DNA from: Owenia fusiformis
Taxonomy: Eukaryota > Annelida > Polychaeta > Sabellida > Oweniidae
Assembly (NCBI GenBank): GCA_903813345.2
Contig: CAIIXF020000005.1
Coordinates: 37,515,375 to 37,579,374, forward strand
Length of the DNA: 64,000 nt
Direction: 5' to 3'
This document shows, one piece after another, positions 32,301-45,663 of the stretch (positions within the stretch are counted from its first letter, which is position 1; each line of letters starts with the position of its first letter). The notes under the pieces were generated by a model. It had not been told where the DNA came from, ran no database searches, and saw nothing but the letters and a program-made list of their open reading frames with translations. Made by a program: the position numbers and the translations under genes.

Positions 32301-35300
32301 CATTTTAAATTTCAACTTCATCTGTTCATATGCATATATACATGTAGTTAGCATGACGTACACAGTGGAAAAACAGAATTAATTCCCTATTGTATAAATT
32401 CATTACCCACGTCATCCCAAAACACACATGACTGCCCGCCCTTCGCTGTCATATAAGGAAGTATGTATTCCACACAGTCCTCAAGACCAGTGACGAATGT
32501 ATCATTGATAGAAGCAGCGATTACTTCACTGGCAGGTCCTTGAACAGGCAGGTGACTCTTAAATAGTTTGCTTGTTTTGTAGTAAATGAATGAGACTCTA
32601 AAAGCGTCTGCAGAACCACGTCGCCTCGCCATAGCAAACGCAGATCCAGGGACCTTGATCTGAATTATAGAGTTGGCCTATCTGTAAACTTAAATTCATG
32701 AATTGCAACCTGGTTGCAAAAGGTGTGGAAGTCATGGTAATACCTATCATTAAAATTGAAAATGTATAAATATTTAGTCAAAGTGAACTTCAGAGGTTTT
32801 AAAGATTCTTGCAATGCAGTGAGACCTTACTTCTTCAAATGACCAGGATTTGAAATCCCGTGTGTTAGTACATTGACACATGCTTCAACTAAATGTGAAA
32901 CTTACAGAAATAGTCCCCCCACCAGGGGAATACTCTAGACCATTCATGACGTCAACATATCTGACATCATGTATCTTCATTTTAATATTATGGAAACTTA
33001 TTGTCAGCGTTCCACCTGAATCTGGTGGCAACTTTACATGTGATACAAACATATCGATGAAATCTCTTGACCTGTAACACAAAACAACAAACCAGATGCT
33101 TTTTAATATTTTCATATATATACGGCTCTATTACACCTAGGTTTTACCGGAAATCATCATCATCGGGAAAAGGGTCTAACCAAATACTGAAATATGTACG
33201 ATGTTTGATAAGATTTTTACAGAGTAATGTATGTGTTCTTAAAATGCTTCCCTTGAACATCAAAGTGACTCTTACTTGGTACCAATGTCATTTGCAACGA
33301 ATGCTTCTTCCTCTAAATTCATAACATCGTCAATAAGTCGAAGTAATTTGTGTGCGACCTGTGAAATACATTATCAAGATGTCATAAACCAAATTTTCAA
33401 TTTTACTAGTTATGATTCAAGAAAATGCTAATATGATGATATTTAATGAAAATATTTATCAAATCAGTCTAGACTGATTCTTTTAAATCATTAACAAAAC
33501 ATGCTGATGTTTACCTCTAGGTCATTTGTAGAGTACATCTGTAGGTAGTAAACCACATCAAACAGCTCTTCAATTTCCTCCTTTGTACCAATGTCATTAT
33601 CTTGCAAGCGTTGTATCTCACTGTTAGCTATATTTTTAGTAACAGTGACCTATATTGAACAATGAATGCTGTTCACAATTATAATGTAATTAGAATTGTA
33701 ATACATCGTATGAATTACAAGTTAAACAGGTTAAACGTTATCATTACAGGTAAAACGAACGAATCAATTACTTTTTCTAAATACTTGAAAACAGTCTTTG
33801 ATATTTGATACACACTTTTTTACATTTGTCCGGAATTTCTGTCCCCCAGTACAACATTCCACCGTGATCGATGTAACACGTGCGGCTTGCCCGAGGTATG
33901 GGTGAATCCGGCGACATTGCCTCACATGGTAGCGACACTGTGCTTCCATGGGCGGTAGACGGCCAGTTGAATACGCCATAGCGACCTATAGTTTTTTCTG
34001 ATGTACAGTTCCCTAAAATTATACAATTGCCTAAAAATTATACAATTATCAAAATACAATTTCTTAAGTTATACAAAATGCAATTCATACTCTCTGAGGA
34101 TTTTATACTGCGACAATATGAATAACTACAAAGATCAGAATATGGAAATGAAATAAAAAATACTCAGATAAAGGATTTAGGAAGCTTTAGCTATTTCAAA
34201 TAAGATGTATTGTACTAGGACACAGTATCTTTGATGAATATATTAAGACGTAGATCCAAATAGGGACGACAATACCCAAATGGATTGACCGTGAGCCATT
34301 GAAGTCACTTCAATATCATCTAACGTTAATGTCTCTAACTTACGTTTAGTTTGACACAAGGTGCCTGTAAAACCTGAAGAACATGTGCAGTCGAAGCTCC
34401 CACGTCCTCTCCTTTGGCACGATGAGTTGTGGTTGCATGGATTAGAATAGCAGGGATCGATCTCTTCCCCGCAAAGTCGACCTATGTTAACAATAGAGAT
34501 TTCCGATTAACCCTGCCATCTTTAAGTAGACCACAGAAACTTGCATATTGGCCAGAATTATGATGTCATTGGTTGTAGGTTTGTTTTGAAGCAATGCGGC
34601 AGGGTTTATTAGAAAGGTCTATTAACAGATTGAACTCCTTCAATGAAAAGTCAATACTCGTGGTAACACAATTTCATCTTTTTGGAAATGAATCAAATAC
34701 CTCCTTTCAACCTATTGGTATTATTAACTCACTTGTATTCTACCACAAAGAGGGGGGTGAATACAAGAATAGTGTCAAGGGCCATCGCATGACCACTTGT
34801 CATGATTGTAGCATAAACATATGGCTTACCAGTATATCCAGCTGTACATTCACATGAGAAAACTCCATCGCATATGTCACCTTCTACGATACACTTGCCG
34901 TGGATGCAATGGTTGGTACTACACGTGGTGATATTCTCACAGTGTTTCCCACAGTAAGTTGGAGGGCAGTCACACATGTACTCTGTAGCGGATACATTCC
35001 TGCACATCCCGTCGTGTACGCAGGGCTGAGAAAAGCATGGGTTGTAATGTTCACAGTTTTTCCCGGATGCACCGTGAATGCACTCGCATTCGTATTCCCC
35101 CTCTTCCTTCGTAACGCATAGGCCACCATTCAAACAAGGCTTGGTGTTACATTTATCGTATCGGGCGCACATTTCACCGTAGTAATCCTCAGGGCATAGA
35201 CACTCGTAAGTGGTGCCATCTATGTCCTTGCAAGTTGCTCCGTTCAGACAACTGTGACCGATACAAGGGCTGTCTTCGAAATATTCACAGTTTGGACCAT

Positions 35301-38300
35301 GGTAAAATTGAGGACATACACAACTGTATTTTGCGATGTTAGAATAATCAATCACACATTTCGCATCGTTCTTACAAGGGTCTGGATGGCATGAATTGAT
35401 CTCCGTGCAATTTTCACCTGCCCACTCTGGAAATACGCATGAGAAGAAGGAAATGGAGAAAACATTTAGATGTCGAATGACAGTGAAAGTTTTCTCCAAA
35501 CCTGGTACCATACATTGCCATAGGACATTGGCCACTGTATATGCCATGTATGCTGTATTGGGAAATCAGCTTTGAAAATATCCTAAAGTTTAAAATGTTT
35601 ATAATCAGGAGAGTAAATGAAAATGAGGTTCTGAAAAGAATTTCCCTTTAGAAACTTTGTTGGTAATGTTCATTAGAAAAGCACAAATGAGAATAAGAAA
35701 TGAAAGATGATAGAAATATGTTGGTTGGAAAATAAAAAATGGGATAAGGGATATATCTGATGTATCCTACCTGGCATACATCTGCAGTAATAGTCGCTAT
35801 TAGATGTATTGAGACATCCTACTGTTCGCTCGGAATGACACGGGGACAAAGCTTTGCACAAATTCATGTGTTCACAATGTGGTCCATACCGTCCAAGCTC
35901 GCAGTCGCATATACATTGACCATCAATAGAGTTAGCTATGCCACCATGGTAGCACCAGTGGTTTGCACAGGGGAAATACTGCTCATACTGGCATCTGATC
36001 CCATAGAATCCGTCTGGACATAAACATTGTTTGGTTTTATGAGCCACAATACATTGACCGCCATTCTCACAAATATTTGTATCGCAGGGGACATAGTATT
36101 GGCAATGGGGCCCAGAAAAGCCAGATGGACACCTGCACCTGTAGTTGTTTTCTGCCAGCTCGTCTGGTTTGATAGCTGTCGTGTTTTTATTGATATTTTC
36201 ACAAACCCCTCCATGCTCACATGGACGCAGAGAACACCAATCGAAAATGTCACAACGCTCACTTGAATATCCATCCGGGCATTCGCATACGACTGACGTC
36301 AGAGTTATGTTGACACAAGTAGCTCCATTTAGACAATATCCACTAACGCAAGGATCTGGAAACTGGCAGTTTTCTCCATAGTAACCCTGTGGGCAGAGGC
36401 ATCTATATGACAACGTGGAGTCATTTGTACACGTGCCGCCATTCCTACAGGGGCGTTGCAAGACACAGTGATTCTCGAACGCACAATCACTTCCGTAGTA
36501 GCCATCGTAACAATTGCACTCAAAATGAAAGTTTGAAAGAACCTTGCAAGTGCCTTGACCATTACAGGGGTTTAGAGAGCATGGATTGAAGACATTACAA
36601 GAGACCCCGGTGTATCCTCCAGTGCAGATGCACCTATATCCGGGGGACTCATGAAGCATCTCACAGCGTCCATTAACACATGGCTTCTGGATGCAAACTA
36701 AAATTAAGAAGCATTTCATCATTCAATACAAATAATTCAGATATTGGCATTCAGGTGACATAATTGTGATTGATCTTGGCCATCTATAAAGACAAAATGT
36801 ATGATAGATTCGGGAGTATGAAATTTATTGCAAGATAATTTAATTATCTCAACATTTCTGGACAAGTTATTTTGAAGAAACTTGACCCTGATCATTGACT
36901 TACATGTAAGATGTACGCTATGAAGTATATGTTATGGTTCATTTAGTTGACAGTGTCAAACCGCCGTCTTAGTCACCCAACCGATACCAAGGTCTATGGC
37001 ACCCCAAATTTGAAGTACTGTACATAATATTACAAAAGAAATATCCAAAGAGATCTGGGAAAACAATTGATAGACCAAAAAGGCATTGGTATATTTTAAA
37101 TCGAATGGACCATAACTAACTTCCAGTGTGTCACTTTGTTGTCGTTGTCTTTGAAATGACGTGTCAAGTAATCTTGAAATAATTCAATCAACTTTGCCAT
37201 AAATTGAATATCACAAATCGAGAATACACCTCGTCCTGCTTGTTGGCCCACATCAATTACAATTCCGTCACTTAATGTCAATTAGAAAAGTGCTCACTTT
37301 AGCACTTTATCGTTCTATTCTTTCAATGTGTGACTTTGCGTCTATGGTAATGAGTTATTGAACCAGCCAAACCCGATTACTCTTTGAGAGCAGAGAGACA
37401 CAAGTTGATTGGGGTTCTATTCGACCATGACAAATGAAATATAAAGACTATCAAGAAGTGAGATATTATAAGAGATAAATTAGACAGTAAAGGATGAATA
37501 AATGAGCCCAGTAATGCCAAAACCTCATGCACAACTGGTTTAATAACACAAGTAATATCGCTCCAACGTGTTACCAATAAGTGTTTTCCGTAACTTTAGT
37601 GTCATGTGCTATATCTAAGATTGTCAGAGGACGCCGATAAATTGACTTTTGATGTTTACCATTCATAAAAAAGTGATAATGAAGCAATTTTTAAGTTTGT
37701 TACCATCAACTTCCATTTGGAAATCTAATTTTGATGCAACTCCTCTTTCTTGGGAATTGAAGGCTTTTAGCTCCAAGGAGTATGTCTCCCAAGATATCAG
37801 ATCATCCAGGTTGAAGCACATAAATACTAGATCGTTTTTAACAATTAGTGACGGTTTTCTTGGCGGTCTTTGGTTACCGTCTGGTGTCACGTACAGAAGA
37901 ATTTTCTTCTTGGCGTTCGGCCTCGATTTGAGAAAGTATATAATCTCGTAGCCATATGCGTTTCCAAAAAGAGGCTCTCTCCAGCACACCCTCATTGTTG
38001 TTCGATTCAGCGCATCTGTTGTTATCTGCTGCACCTCTAAAATTAAGAAAGTTGTCCTTTGATACCTAAAAGTGTATTCAAACGTTCAATCTACAAGCCA
38101 ATAATCAATACAAATGCAACTCTTACCTGAAATGTTCTTAACGTGTATGGTCAAATCTGCAGTTTTAGATCGTATGGGTGAACCAAAATCACTAGCCGTC
38201 ACGGTAAGGGTGTAAGAGTTCCTTGCGGTCAACAATTCTTGTCTTGTTGTAACAACACCAGTCGTTTCATCTATATTAAACAGATCGATCCCCTCATCCG

Positions 38301-39167
38301 CTGAAGTTAAATGGTATTTAACTCTGGCATTGTACTCTTCTTCGTCGTCATCATCTGCGTGAATCGTCGTAACATTTGTACCAACATTTGCATGTCGCGA
38401 CACGTCAGCATCAAAGCTCTCCGATGGAAAATACGGTGTTTGGAGATTTTCTTTCGAGACTATTACTTTAATGTCTAAACGCGCATGACTGGTGGAGGAT
38501 TCCGTCTCGTATAGCGCGATAAGGACGATTGAATAGGATTCGCCAAGTTGTTTTCTCAGTGGGTTCTCAAGAGTCACTACACGTGATCCATTCGTCGTGA
38601 AACTCAAGCTATCTTCTCCAATTATAACGTATGATATTTGCGGTAATCCGTCCATGTACACTTCATATCTCGCGTGAAATGCGATAACACGTGACCCAGC
38701 TGGTGCGTTCTCTTTTATTCTCGCGATTAGTATCGAATCGTTGTCCACTTTTGGATAGTCGAAAATAATTGTGTGTTGACCTGAAATAGTATGGTATAGT
38801 CAGATAGTATACATTGTGTTTATGGTACAAGTAGATTATAGCTATATAGATTTTAAGAGTTTGGCTCGTGTCTTCCAAATTTAGGTAATAAACGGATTTA
38901 CTACAGAGACGCTCTCTCACTTTTGTTTCATATTTTTTGTAAAAATTAATACTATATTTATTCACTAGTTGACTAAACTTCAATATTCCTTATAATAAAG
39001 AAGTAGCAAAATGATTGGAGAAAAACTGAAACATCCATATAAATTCCTCTGCAACATACTTATATTTGATGAACATTTGTAAATTACTGAAAATTATGAC
39101 TTGACTCACCCACTATTGCATTTATGCCTAGCAGGATCAACACTATATAACAACCAAATCCACGCAT
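29362..39167 (-). CDS. adhesion GPCR with cadherin-FN3-EGF(14)-HRM-GAIN-7TM architecture
   Basis: Cell-surface adhesion-class receptor of 1,643 residues. Exons (minus): 39167-39110, 38780-38127, 38036-37704, 36697-35771, 35426-34830, 34481-34344, 34012-33816, 33649-33515, 33358-33276, 33071-32906, 32659-32407, 31915-31818, 31179-31055, 30806-30468, 30355-30190, 30024-29362. All join in phase; ectodomain modules are phase 1-1. Domains: signal peptide (1-20); two cadherin repeats (about 25-237; HADDDDEE, DETTG, VTASDFGSP); FN3-like (240-348); 14 EGF repeats (350-903), two of which are completed across exon junctions; HRM (905-966, Cys/Trp pattern); GAIN (970-1210) ending CVFWDD..MKCCSRHLTNFAILL, with an intact HL|T self-cleavage site. 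Seven TM helices (about 1225-1450) include LSTLLWMSVEAYN, LLGVSWILGIFAIG and NSLQGFCIFVFQCSLN. The tail ends STQL, a class I PDZ-ligand pattern. It resembles CELSR-type receptors but lacks LamG domains and most cadherins. Confidence 0.93.
31964..32288 (+). mobile_element. tRNA-derived SINE in adhesion GPCR intron
   Basis: The head has pol III promoter boxes: A-box-like TTAGCTCAGCGGTAGTGC (31971-31988) and B-box-like AGATTCGATCCCC (32014-32026). A body follows from TTTGCTTGTTTACGTGAAG with a small palindrome CCGTATATATACGG, and the end is GGTAAACAAAAATACAATAC. The body is shared with 12165-13057. It lies antisense in the intron between exons 11 and 12 of the receptor gene. Confidence 0.85.
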
Positions 39168-40477
39168 ATTCCTACTGTGGCCTGGAAAATAAAACAAACA
39201 CATCATAAAGAACAAAGTTTTACAAAATTAGATTGTATACAGATACGTCGTTTAGATTTGGAGCATATTTTCCATAATTATGAACAACGGTGTACATTCA
39301 CATTGAAATCATATACAAAAGTGACTGAAGCTAAAAAAATATGGCTGTTAGTGCAAATGCCAATAAGCTTTACAAATGTAGATGCAAATCTGTGTTTTAT
39401 TGAAATTAAAATGGTTTGGTCACGAAAGAAGAGCTCCTCAGATGTATGTATAAAGTGTTTCATTCGCTTTCCCCAATTAACATCAGGCGCTGCGATTTAT
39501 ACACCCTGACGTGTCCAGTCCAATAAAATGTGAAGTTCAATATCTTGAATTGCCACTGAAAGTTATTAAATCAAAGCCAAAAGATAATGCAATTTTGTAA
39601 GATTTTGAAAAATAGAAGAGCAATTTGGAAAACCAATATCTAAGAACTTGCTTCATGGTAAAGAGATACTATCTCCATGGCTCTTGCAGAATATATTACT
39701 GTTAAACCCGATCACACTTTGAATTATGTATGCTCTGAAACAGAAGTTGACATTTTATCAAGTACCATCAAGAAGATTCGAAATTCATCAATGATACGAA
39801 GTCTATATATTGTCTTTAGGCAGTTAAAAAGTGAAGGGGTTAGAAGAGACGTAATACAGTTACTTCCGAAATAGTTCCACAATCGATAAAGTGTCACCGT
39901 AAAAAGCATCTCCGTCTGACCTTTGTATACAAACAAACTTAAACCTTATGTATGAGGTCATGATATCTCAGTTTATATTCACGTAGATTCTTAAGAGATC
40001 ATCGGTTGAATACCCTGTGTATATGTCTATTCTTCATTAATTCAGAAACCCCTAATTAACTGATTTATCCGAGGTCATATTAGGCTCCAAATACCTAGTA
40101 GGGAAAATTCCATCTTGATTGACAGTGTTTAGGAGAGTTGATCTATCTGTTAAAAGTAAAAAATGGAAAAAGCGTAAATCGTGATTTTTGTTTTACCGAA
40201 TAAGTCTGAGTCGTCTTTAATTTTCAATACAGTAAGGGCTATAGACTAAGCAATGTATTAATTTCCGAAATGATTCGATTAAACTATAACTTCACTGGTT
40301 GATTAATGCATTGTTAAATGAATCCCATAGCGGGAAGAGAACGTGGTTTACCAGTTACTCCATCGCAAAGGGCATTGCTTACGAGCAAACTACTACACTA
40401 TGTTCTGTGTTCCAAGATTTGTTGTAGCTCTAATGGATTCTTTCAGTTATTACGTTATTTTTATTTTGCCCTATGAC
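39168..40477. other. 5' flank of the adhesion GPCR gene
   Basis: Should contain the promoter and 5' UTR of the minus-strand receptor gene, but no core element can be picked with confidence. No other exon is supported. Confidence 0.4.
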
Positions 40478-40484
40478 TATGAAT

Positions 40485-42725
40485 GGGTTATAATGAAAAC
40501 ACGCGCTACGCGCTAACGCGCCACGCGCCAATGCGCTAATAGAAAATGATCCTTCCCCCACGATGTGTGCGCATGTTTTAAGCGCATGTTTATGATTGGT
40601 CTATACCCTTGGCCCAGGGACATGTATAATTAGGGTTATGACTCCCTGGGAACTTGTCAAAACATTGACACTTCAAAGACTGTATAAATCACCGCTAACC
40701 TGTCAATCAGACTTTGATGTGAACTTTGCGGCCGCAGGAAATAAACAAAGCCTCTCGAAAATTACACTTTTCAAGTTACGATTTCTCTAAAAATATAAGA
40801 CCAATTAAGATGTTCTTCACACCGTTAAAAAACAGAATTCAACTTCAATTTAGGAAAAAATTCCAAAACTAAATGAACGTGTACTTTTTTCTGTATTTGA
40901 CCTGAAAGAACATGAGTAACTTAGAATTAATAAATATTTACGGCCAATTACCGGACAATGATAAAACACGCTGGTCGGGTTTACATTACTTTTTAAATCG
41001 TCTCTTATTTAAAACTTTAATTCCAAATGAAGTACAATCCTGTTTTCAACAATATTCCTGGTAAAATAGGTAATACAATTCACTGGGACTGACGTAATTC
41101 AAAACTTTTTAAATCTAAAATCAAATTGAGAAAAACGAAAGCAAACATGAAAGGGGGGTTCATAGGGGTCTTGGAAATCCATATACACTATTTTTCACAA
41201 GCCCCTCAGTCTTATACCATTTAGAGCATTTTTCACCCCTTTTACATGTATAACATACAGTGTATGCAATATTTTTCAGATCTCCCTATATAGACGGTGA
41301 ACCAACACGATCCTCAGAGACCCAGAGGGTGCATGAATGCACCTACTCCCTATAGTACTATATTTTACAAAAAGGTCGGGTAAATAATATATCTGTACGA
41401 TCATTTTGAAATTACCGTTGAGAAAAGTTTGGATAATATTCAGAAGGAAATAACATAATGCAAGAATCCACGTAGTACCAAATGTATAATCATACGGCAA
41501 ATAGGCAGTACACAGCCCCGAAGCCAGGGGGGTTCGGAGGGTGACTTTGGAATTTTTGAAAAAGTGCCCCCCCCCTGGGAAATCCTGGTTACTGTCCTGG
41601 CATATGGCATATAGAGACTACTATATAGAGATCTGGATTACCCCCATAAATGTGGGACGTTTTTCAAATCACCCCCACAACCAGGCCCGTAGCCAGAGGG
41701 GGAGCCAGAGATTCTTTCAAAATCATGCAGTTTTTCACCATTCTGAGAATTTTTTTCATGATTATTAGCCAAAATTGTGAAAAAGCTTCCCCTGGAAAAA
41801 AGCTGGCTACGGGCAAGCCCCTACAACTACTTGTGTATTGAAATCCCAAATTTATGGGGATAAGCTGGATCTGCAGTATTCGTTCAAACTGCCTTTAAAT
41901 TTCATAATAGGCTTCTTTAATTCTTTTAAAACATATGTTTATTTAACTTATACGATGCCATATACGATAAATGTTGCCCCCTCTTATGCGGCCATACACA
42001 ATAGATTTTCACCCTCCTCTTATACGATAACCCTATACACCCCCCCCCATGAAAGCGAAAGAGAGTAACCGGGCACGAAAAGAAAAATGGAAAATAATGC
42101 GACGCCTGAATTATCCCACCGTTTGGTAAGTCATGTGAGATATAATTTCAAATACAAAGAGTAAAGATATATAAAACATCCATGACTTGATATTAAGAGG
42201 TAACATGCGACAAATAAACATTATATTAAGTCATTAGTCAAGTAGTCGGGACCCCGGTGTGAAAGAAATGATGGTCCCCCAGGGATTATGGTCCCCTTTC
42301 TTAACGGCCCTTACTGGCCCTAATAGTGTATAAGATAATGAGGAAAAGAGTTGTATTTAGGTCACCATATAAATCTATGGCGAGTAGGACCATAACTTGA
42401 TAGGACCTCCCACCCTTTTACACCGGCTCAGATTTCGAAACGGGACCCAAATAATGCAATGAAATAGGGAGCATATTCGCATATCTGCGACCATTCATCT
42501 TGTAAGGTGCTACTTTCTATCTTCCTTTTAAATCAGATAAAACACAATGACAATCGATAATCTTTGCACAGTTAACGATCAAACATTGGGCTTCTTCATA
42601 CCTCTGCTTTCTGATGAGCCACCTAATCTCTTCACTCACTCGATTTTTATACATGTTCCCGGGCCTGTGGGAACGATCATTCTGAACAGTGCGTTAGCGC
42701 GTAGCGCGTGTTTTCATTATAACCC
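40485..42725. mobile_element. 2.2-kb hAT-like non-autonomous element
   Basis: The two ends are identical inverted repeats for 35 bp, beginning GGGTTATAATGAAAACACGC and continuing with the ACGCGCTA pattern. They are flanked by TATGAAT on both sides (40478-40484 and 42726-42732). A 7-8 bp duplication suggests a hAT-type transposase. The interior has no transposase frame but carries younger insertions such as the MITE at 41685-41814. Confidence 0.8.
41685..41814. mobile_element. 130-bp MITE, GCCCGTAGCCAG family (copy 1)
   Basis: GCCCGTAGCCAG at the left and CTGGCTACGGGC at the right are perfect 12-bp inverted ends. Nested in the hAT-like element. Related ends occur at 45467-45663. Confidence 0.75.
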
Positions 42726-42732
42726 TATGAAT

Positions 42733-45343
42733 GTGCGATGGTTGATAATACTAGTCTCCTTTACGGTTAATGAATTGTTGGCGACAAATTGTTCCTTGCT
42801 ATTGATCTTACGCCTTAATCGATTAATGAATTTTAAGAATCCCTTATGAATTCTTTTCATGTCCAATTACGATAACTTATCCTAATAAACACCAATAAAA
42901 AGTCAATCAACGATTTTGCTTTCGTAACCTTTTTACGATTCTTTATTTAGGTGAGTTTCGTATTTCCGTTATTAACCTTTTGTATGTTGCTGATAAATAT
43001 CTACAATCTTTCACATTCACTCCAGGCCCGTCGACTGGCGGGGCGGTATGTCCGTCGGCGTCACACTCACCCTCCTCTTAAAAAGAAATGGTTTATAAAT
43101 TGACCCGGAATGATATTACCCCTTCAGGTTTAAATTTTGATATCAGACTATCATTCAACCTGTGTCTGAATTCCTGATTTTTCAGATCATGGATAGTTCA
43201 TTTGTGCTTTTTGTGGAACATGCGGCGATAATTGCATTTGCTTGTGACGCAACATTGCCGCCAGTCGTACTCACAATTTCAACACTTCAATGGTTTATAT
43301 CCCCAAAAGGCCTTCCCTAGTCACTTGTTCGTCGTTTTCCTAATTAATAGACAGTGTATATTCTAAAACACAACTTTTGTAACAATGGTATTAATAATGG
43401 AATTGTTAGGCACAATTGTATTATTGTACAAGTGTACGCAATGTCAGCGTGATCCAGTTAAATATGATTACAAAGGTGTCAACAAAATGAGATGGATCAA
43501 TTTTTCAATTCCATGTAGTTCAGCAATTTTATCATACTAATCTCCCTGGATTTTCAAAACCTCCCGTACAATTCTTCTTCAGCGATCGAATTAGAACGAA
43601 TTCAAACAAATACAAACGAAAGAGAACGAATTCTGCAATTCTATCTCGCTAATCCCCAGATTTGGAAAACTGCTAATGTTGTATTTTAAATCCAGCAGCT
43701 TGAACTGATGGGTTTTACTAATGGCCCCTGTAATGAAATTGTATATTTGTAGTAAAGGTGGTGTATGTGTTGTTGGGTTATACACTCCCCTTCATAAGTT
43801 TGGCAAACGGCAGTTTAGATTGGGTAGCATAACAAAACCTGGCAATGTCGGAATCTTAATTTTATTCCTTAATTACAATAGTTAGAAAAGTATGACACAG
43901 TTGATGAATCTGTTTTGAGTCGTCACATAAAAATGCTTTATAAATGATCCAAATAGGTACATCTAGATCTAGTTGCCTTAATAGAGGGGAGAGTATAAGT
44001 TATAGGGGTCTTTATTTGATACGTTGTCTTGTTTGCGTTGTTAATTAAATCTTTCACTTTTCAATAAACGAATGTAAAAACAAAACATTATCTTGACGAA
44101 AATGTTAACACTTGGTAAACATAAGTTATAAGTTATTGCAAAGTGTTTCACTTTGTTAGATATACTGTACACCACAACCGGCGCTGAACACCGGACACGG
44201 TGGCCGTAGACTGTAACACGATGTTACAACTTCATGGTTGATACACAGTTAACTTCGGCATCGCTGTAAATTGACAATCCTAGTGAGTTCTAGAGACACA
44301 ATTGACTTTAGAACCTGTGGTATTAGCATGTGGTAATGGTGTATTGTTGTTCTAAGCTCGTGGCTTGCTCTATGTAACACATTCCCATTGCTATCTTTTG
44401 TTACCACTGAGATCCATTTCTGAATCGCATGATGTTTAAATCTACCCTGAAAATCTGGGATATCCTCCCTCCTTTTGGGGATATTTTGATATGAATTAAT
44501 TTCAATTACATAAAAAGTAACCCAGTCGGAGAATAGCCTCCAGAAAATAACGAAATCTCAAGCTCTCCACTTATCGAAATGAAGTGGGATATTTTCCTGG
44601 CCAAAAACATCATGTTCTCGTTTTACCAATTAGAAAATTACTTTGCGGCAATAACATATACTGGATAAGAGATGATTATTTCTCTGAGAGAAATCTCAAA
44701 CTATCTTGAGGAAGCAAACGCTACCGAGGTATCAGTATCTATTTATTATCTAATATGTACTTTGTTACAAAGTGGTTGCTTGTATAAGTGTTCCAAATGA
44801 GTAATTCGGATAGTTAGAAGATTAATGAGGTAAAAACTGCACTTCCTCAAAGCAGTTATCTCTCCGATTTGAATTCCATAGCGCAACTATAAAGGAGCCT
44901 CGATGTTTAGGTGACGTCAGACTCTTGAAACTCTAGGGTTGTTTTTTCAAGGAATCTTTTTTGGAAGTAACCTATTATGGTTTAGTTTCCCATATTCAAG
45001 TAATTGTTCATATTCTGGATTTCGATGATCAATTCTGATCTCAATCGATGTCTTGATATTTTCTCATGCGCGAATACTAGATATAGTATTGTAATAAGAA
45101 CAATTTAAATCATGAATATTCTCTGGGTTGGAATTAGATAAACGTTAAACGTAACAAGTAAACATGTTTATGATGTCAGACCGATGTCATGTCATTGTAG
45201 CTTGTTTATGATGTCAGGATGGTGTCATGATAGCCAGGGACGATAAATCCAAGTATATTTCAAGATCAGTTATCTGTATGTAGAAAGTTTTTCAAACCCC
45301 ATTACCATCGTTTTCGCTTATTCATAAATATTAGACATATCTC
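42733..45343. other. gene-free stretch
   Basis: No supported exon. ACGAATTC/GAACGAAT motifs recur around 43590-43640 but with no clear unit. Confidence 0.5.
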
Positions 45344-45366
45344 TACGAGGGTCGTTCAATAAATAC
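45344..45366. mobile_element. mariner-like terminal fragment
   Basis: TACGAGGGTCGTTCAATAAA has the form of a mariner terminal repeat including the TA. No partner end was found in the window, so it is a remnant or a chance match. Confidence 0.35.
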
Positions 45367-45466
45367 CAAAACAAATGGTCTCATTCAAAATCTAGGGGGG
45401 GGGAGGAGGACCAAGGTTAACTGTCTCATAGAACCTTGGTGGTGAGATATTCATAATATATTTCAG

Positions 45467-45663
45467 GCCCGAAACCAGGATGGGGGTGGGTCAATTTTTT
45501 AAATATTCCCGAGGGAGTTCACTTGTGACAACTGTGACCCCAAAATAGCCCAAATCACTTGAAGAGTGGTTAGAATGGTGAAAACTGCATGATGTTGAAA
45601 TACTTTTCGGCCAGAGAGAGGAGTAGGGGAACCCCCTATCACCCCCATCCCCTGGGTACGGGC
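45467..45663. mobile_element. 197-bp MITE, GCCCGTAGCCAG family (copy 2)
   Basis: GCCCGAAACCAGGATGGGGG at the left matches in reverse CCCCCATCCCCTGGGTACGGGC at the right (first and last bases given in part). Same end pattern as 41685-41814. Confidence 0.65.

Noticed and set aside
34884-36589. Several Cys-rich or Thr-rich open frames overlapping the EGF exons in other frames
   Set aside because: Shadows of the receptor's EGF-coding exons; no splice context or start of their own.
42547-42849. 100-codon plus-strand open frame
   Set aside because: Crosses the right end of the hAT-like element, so it is chance.
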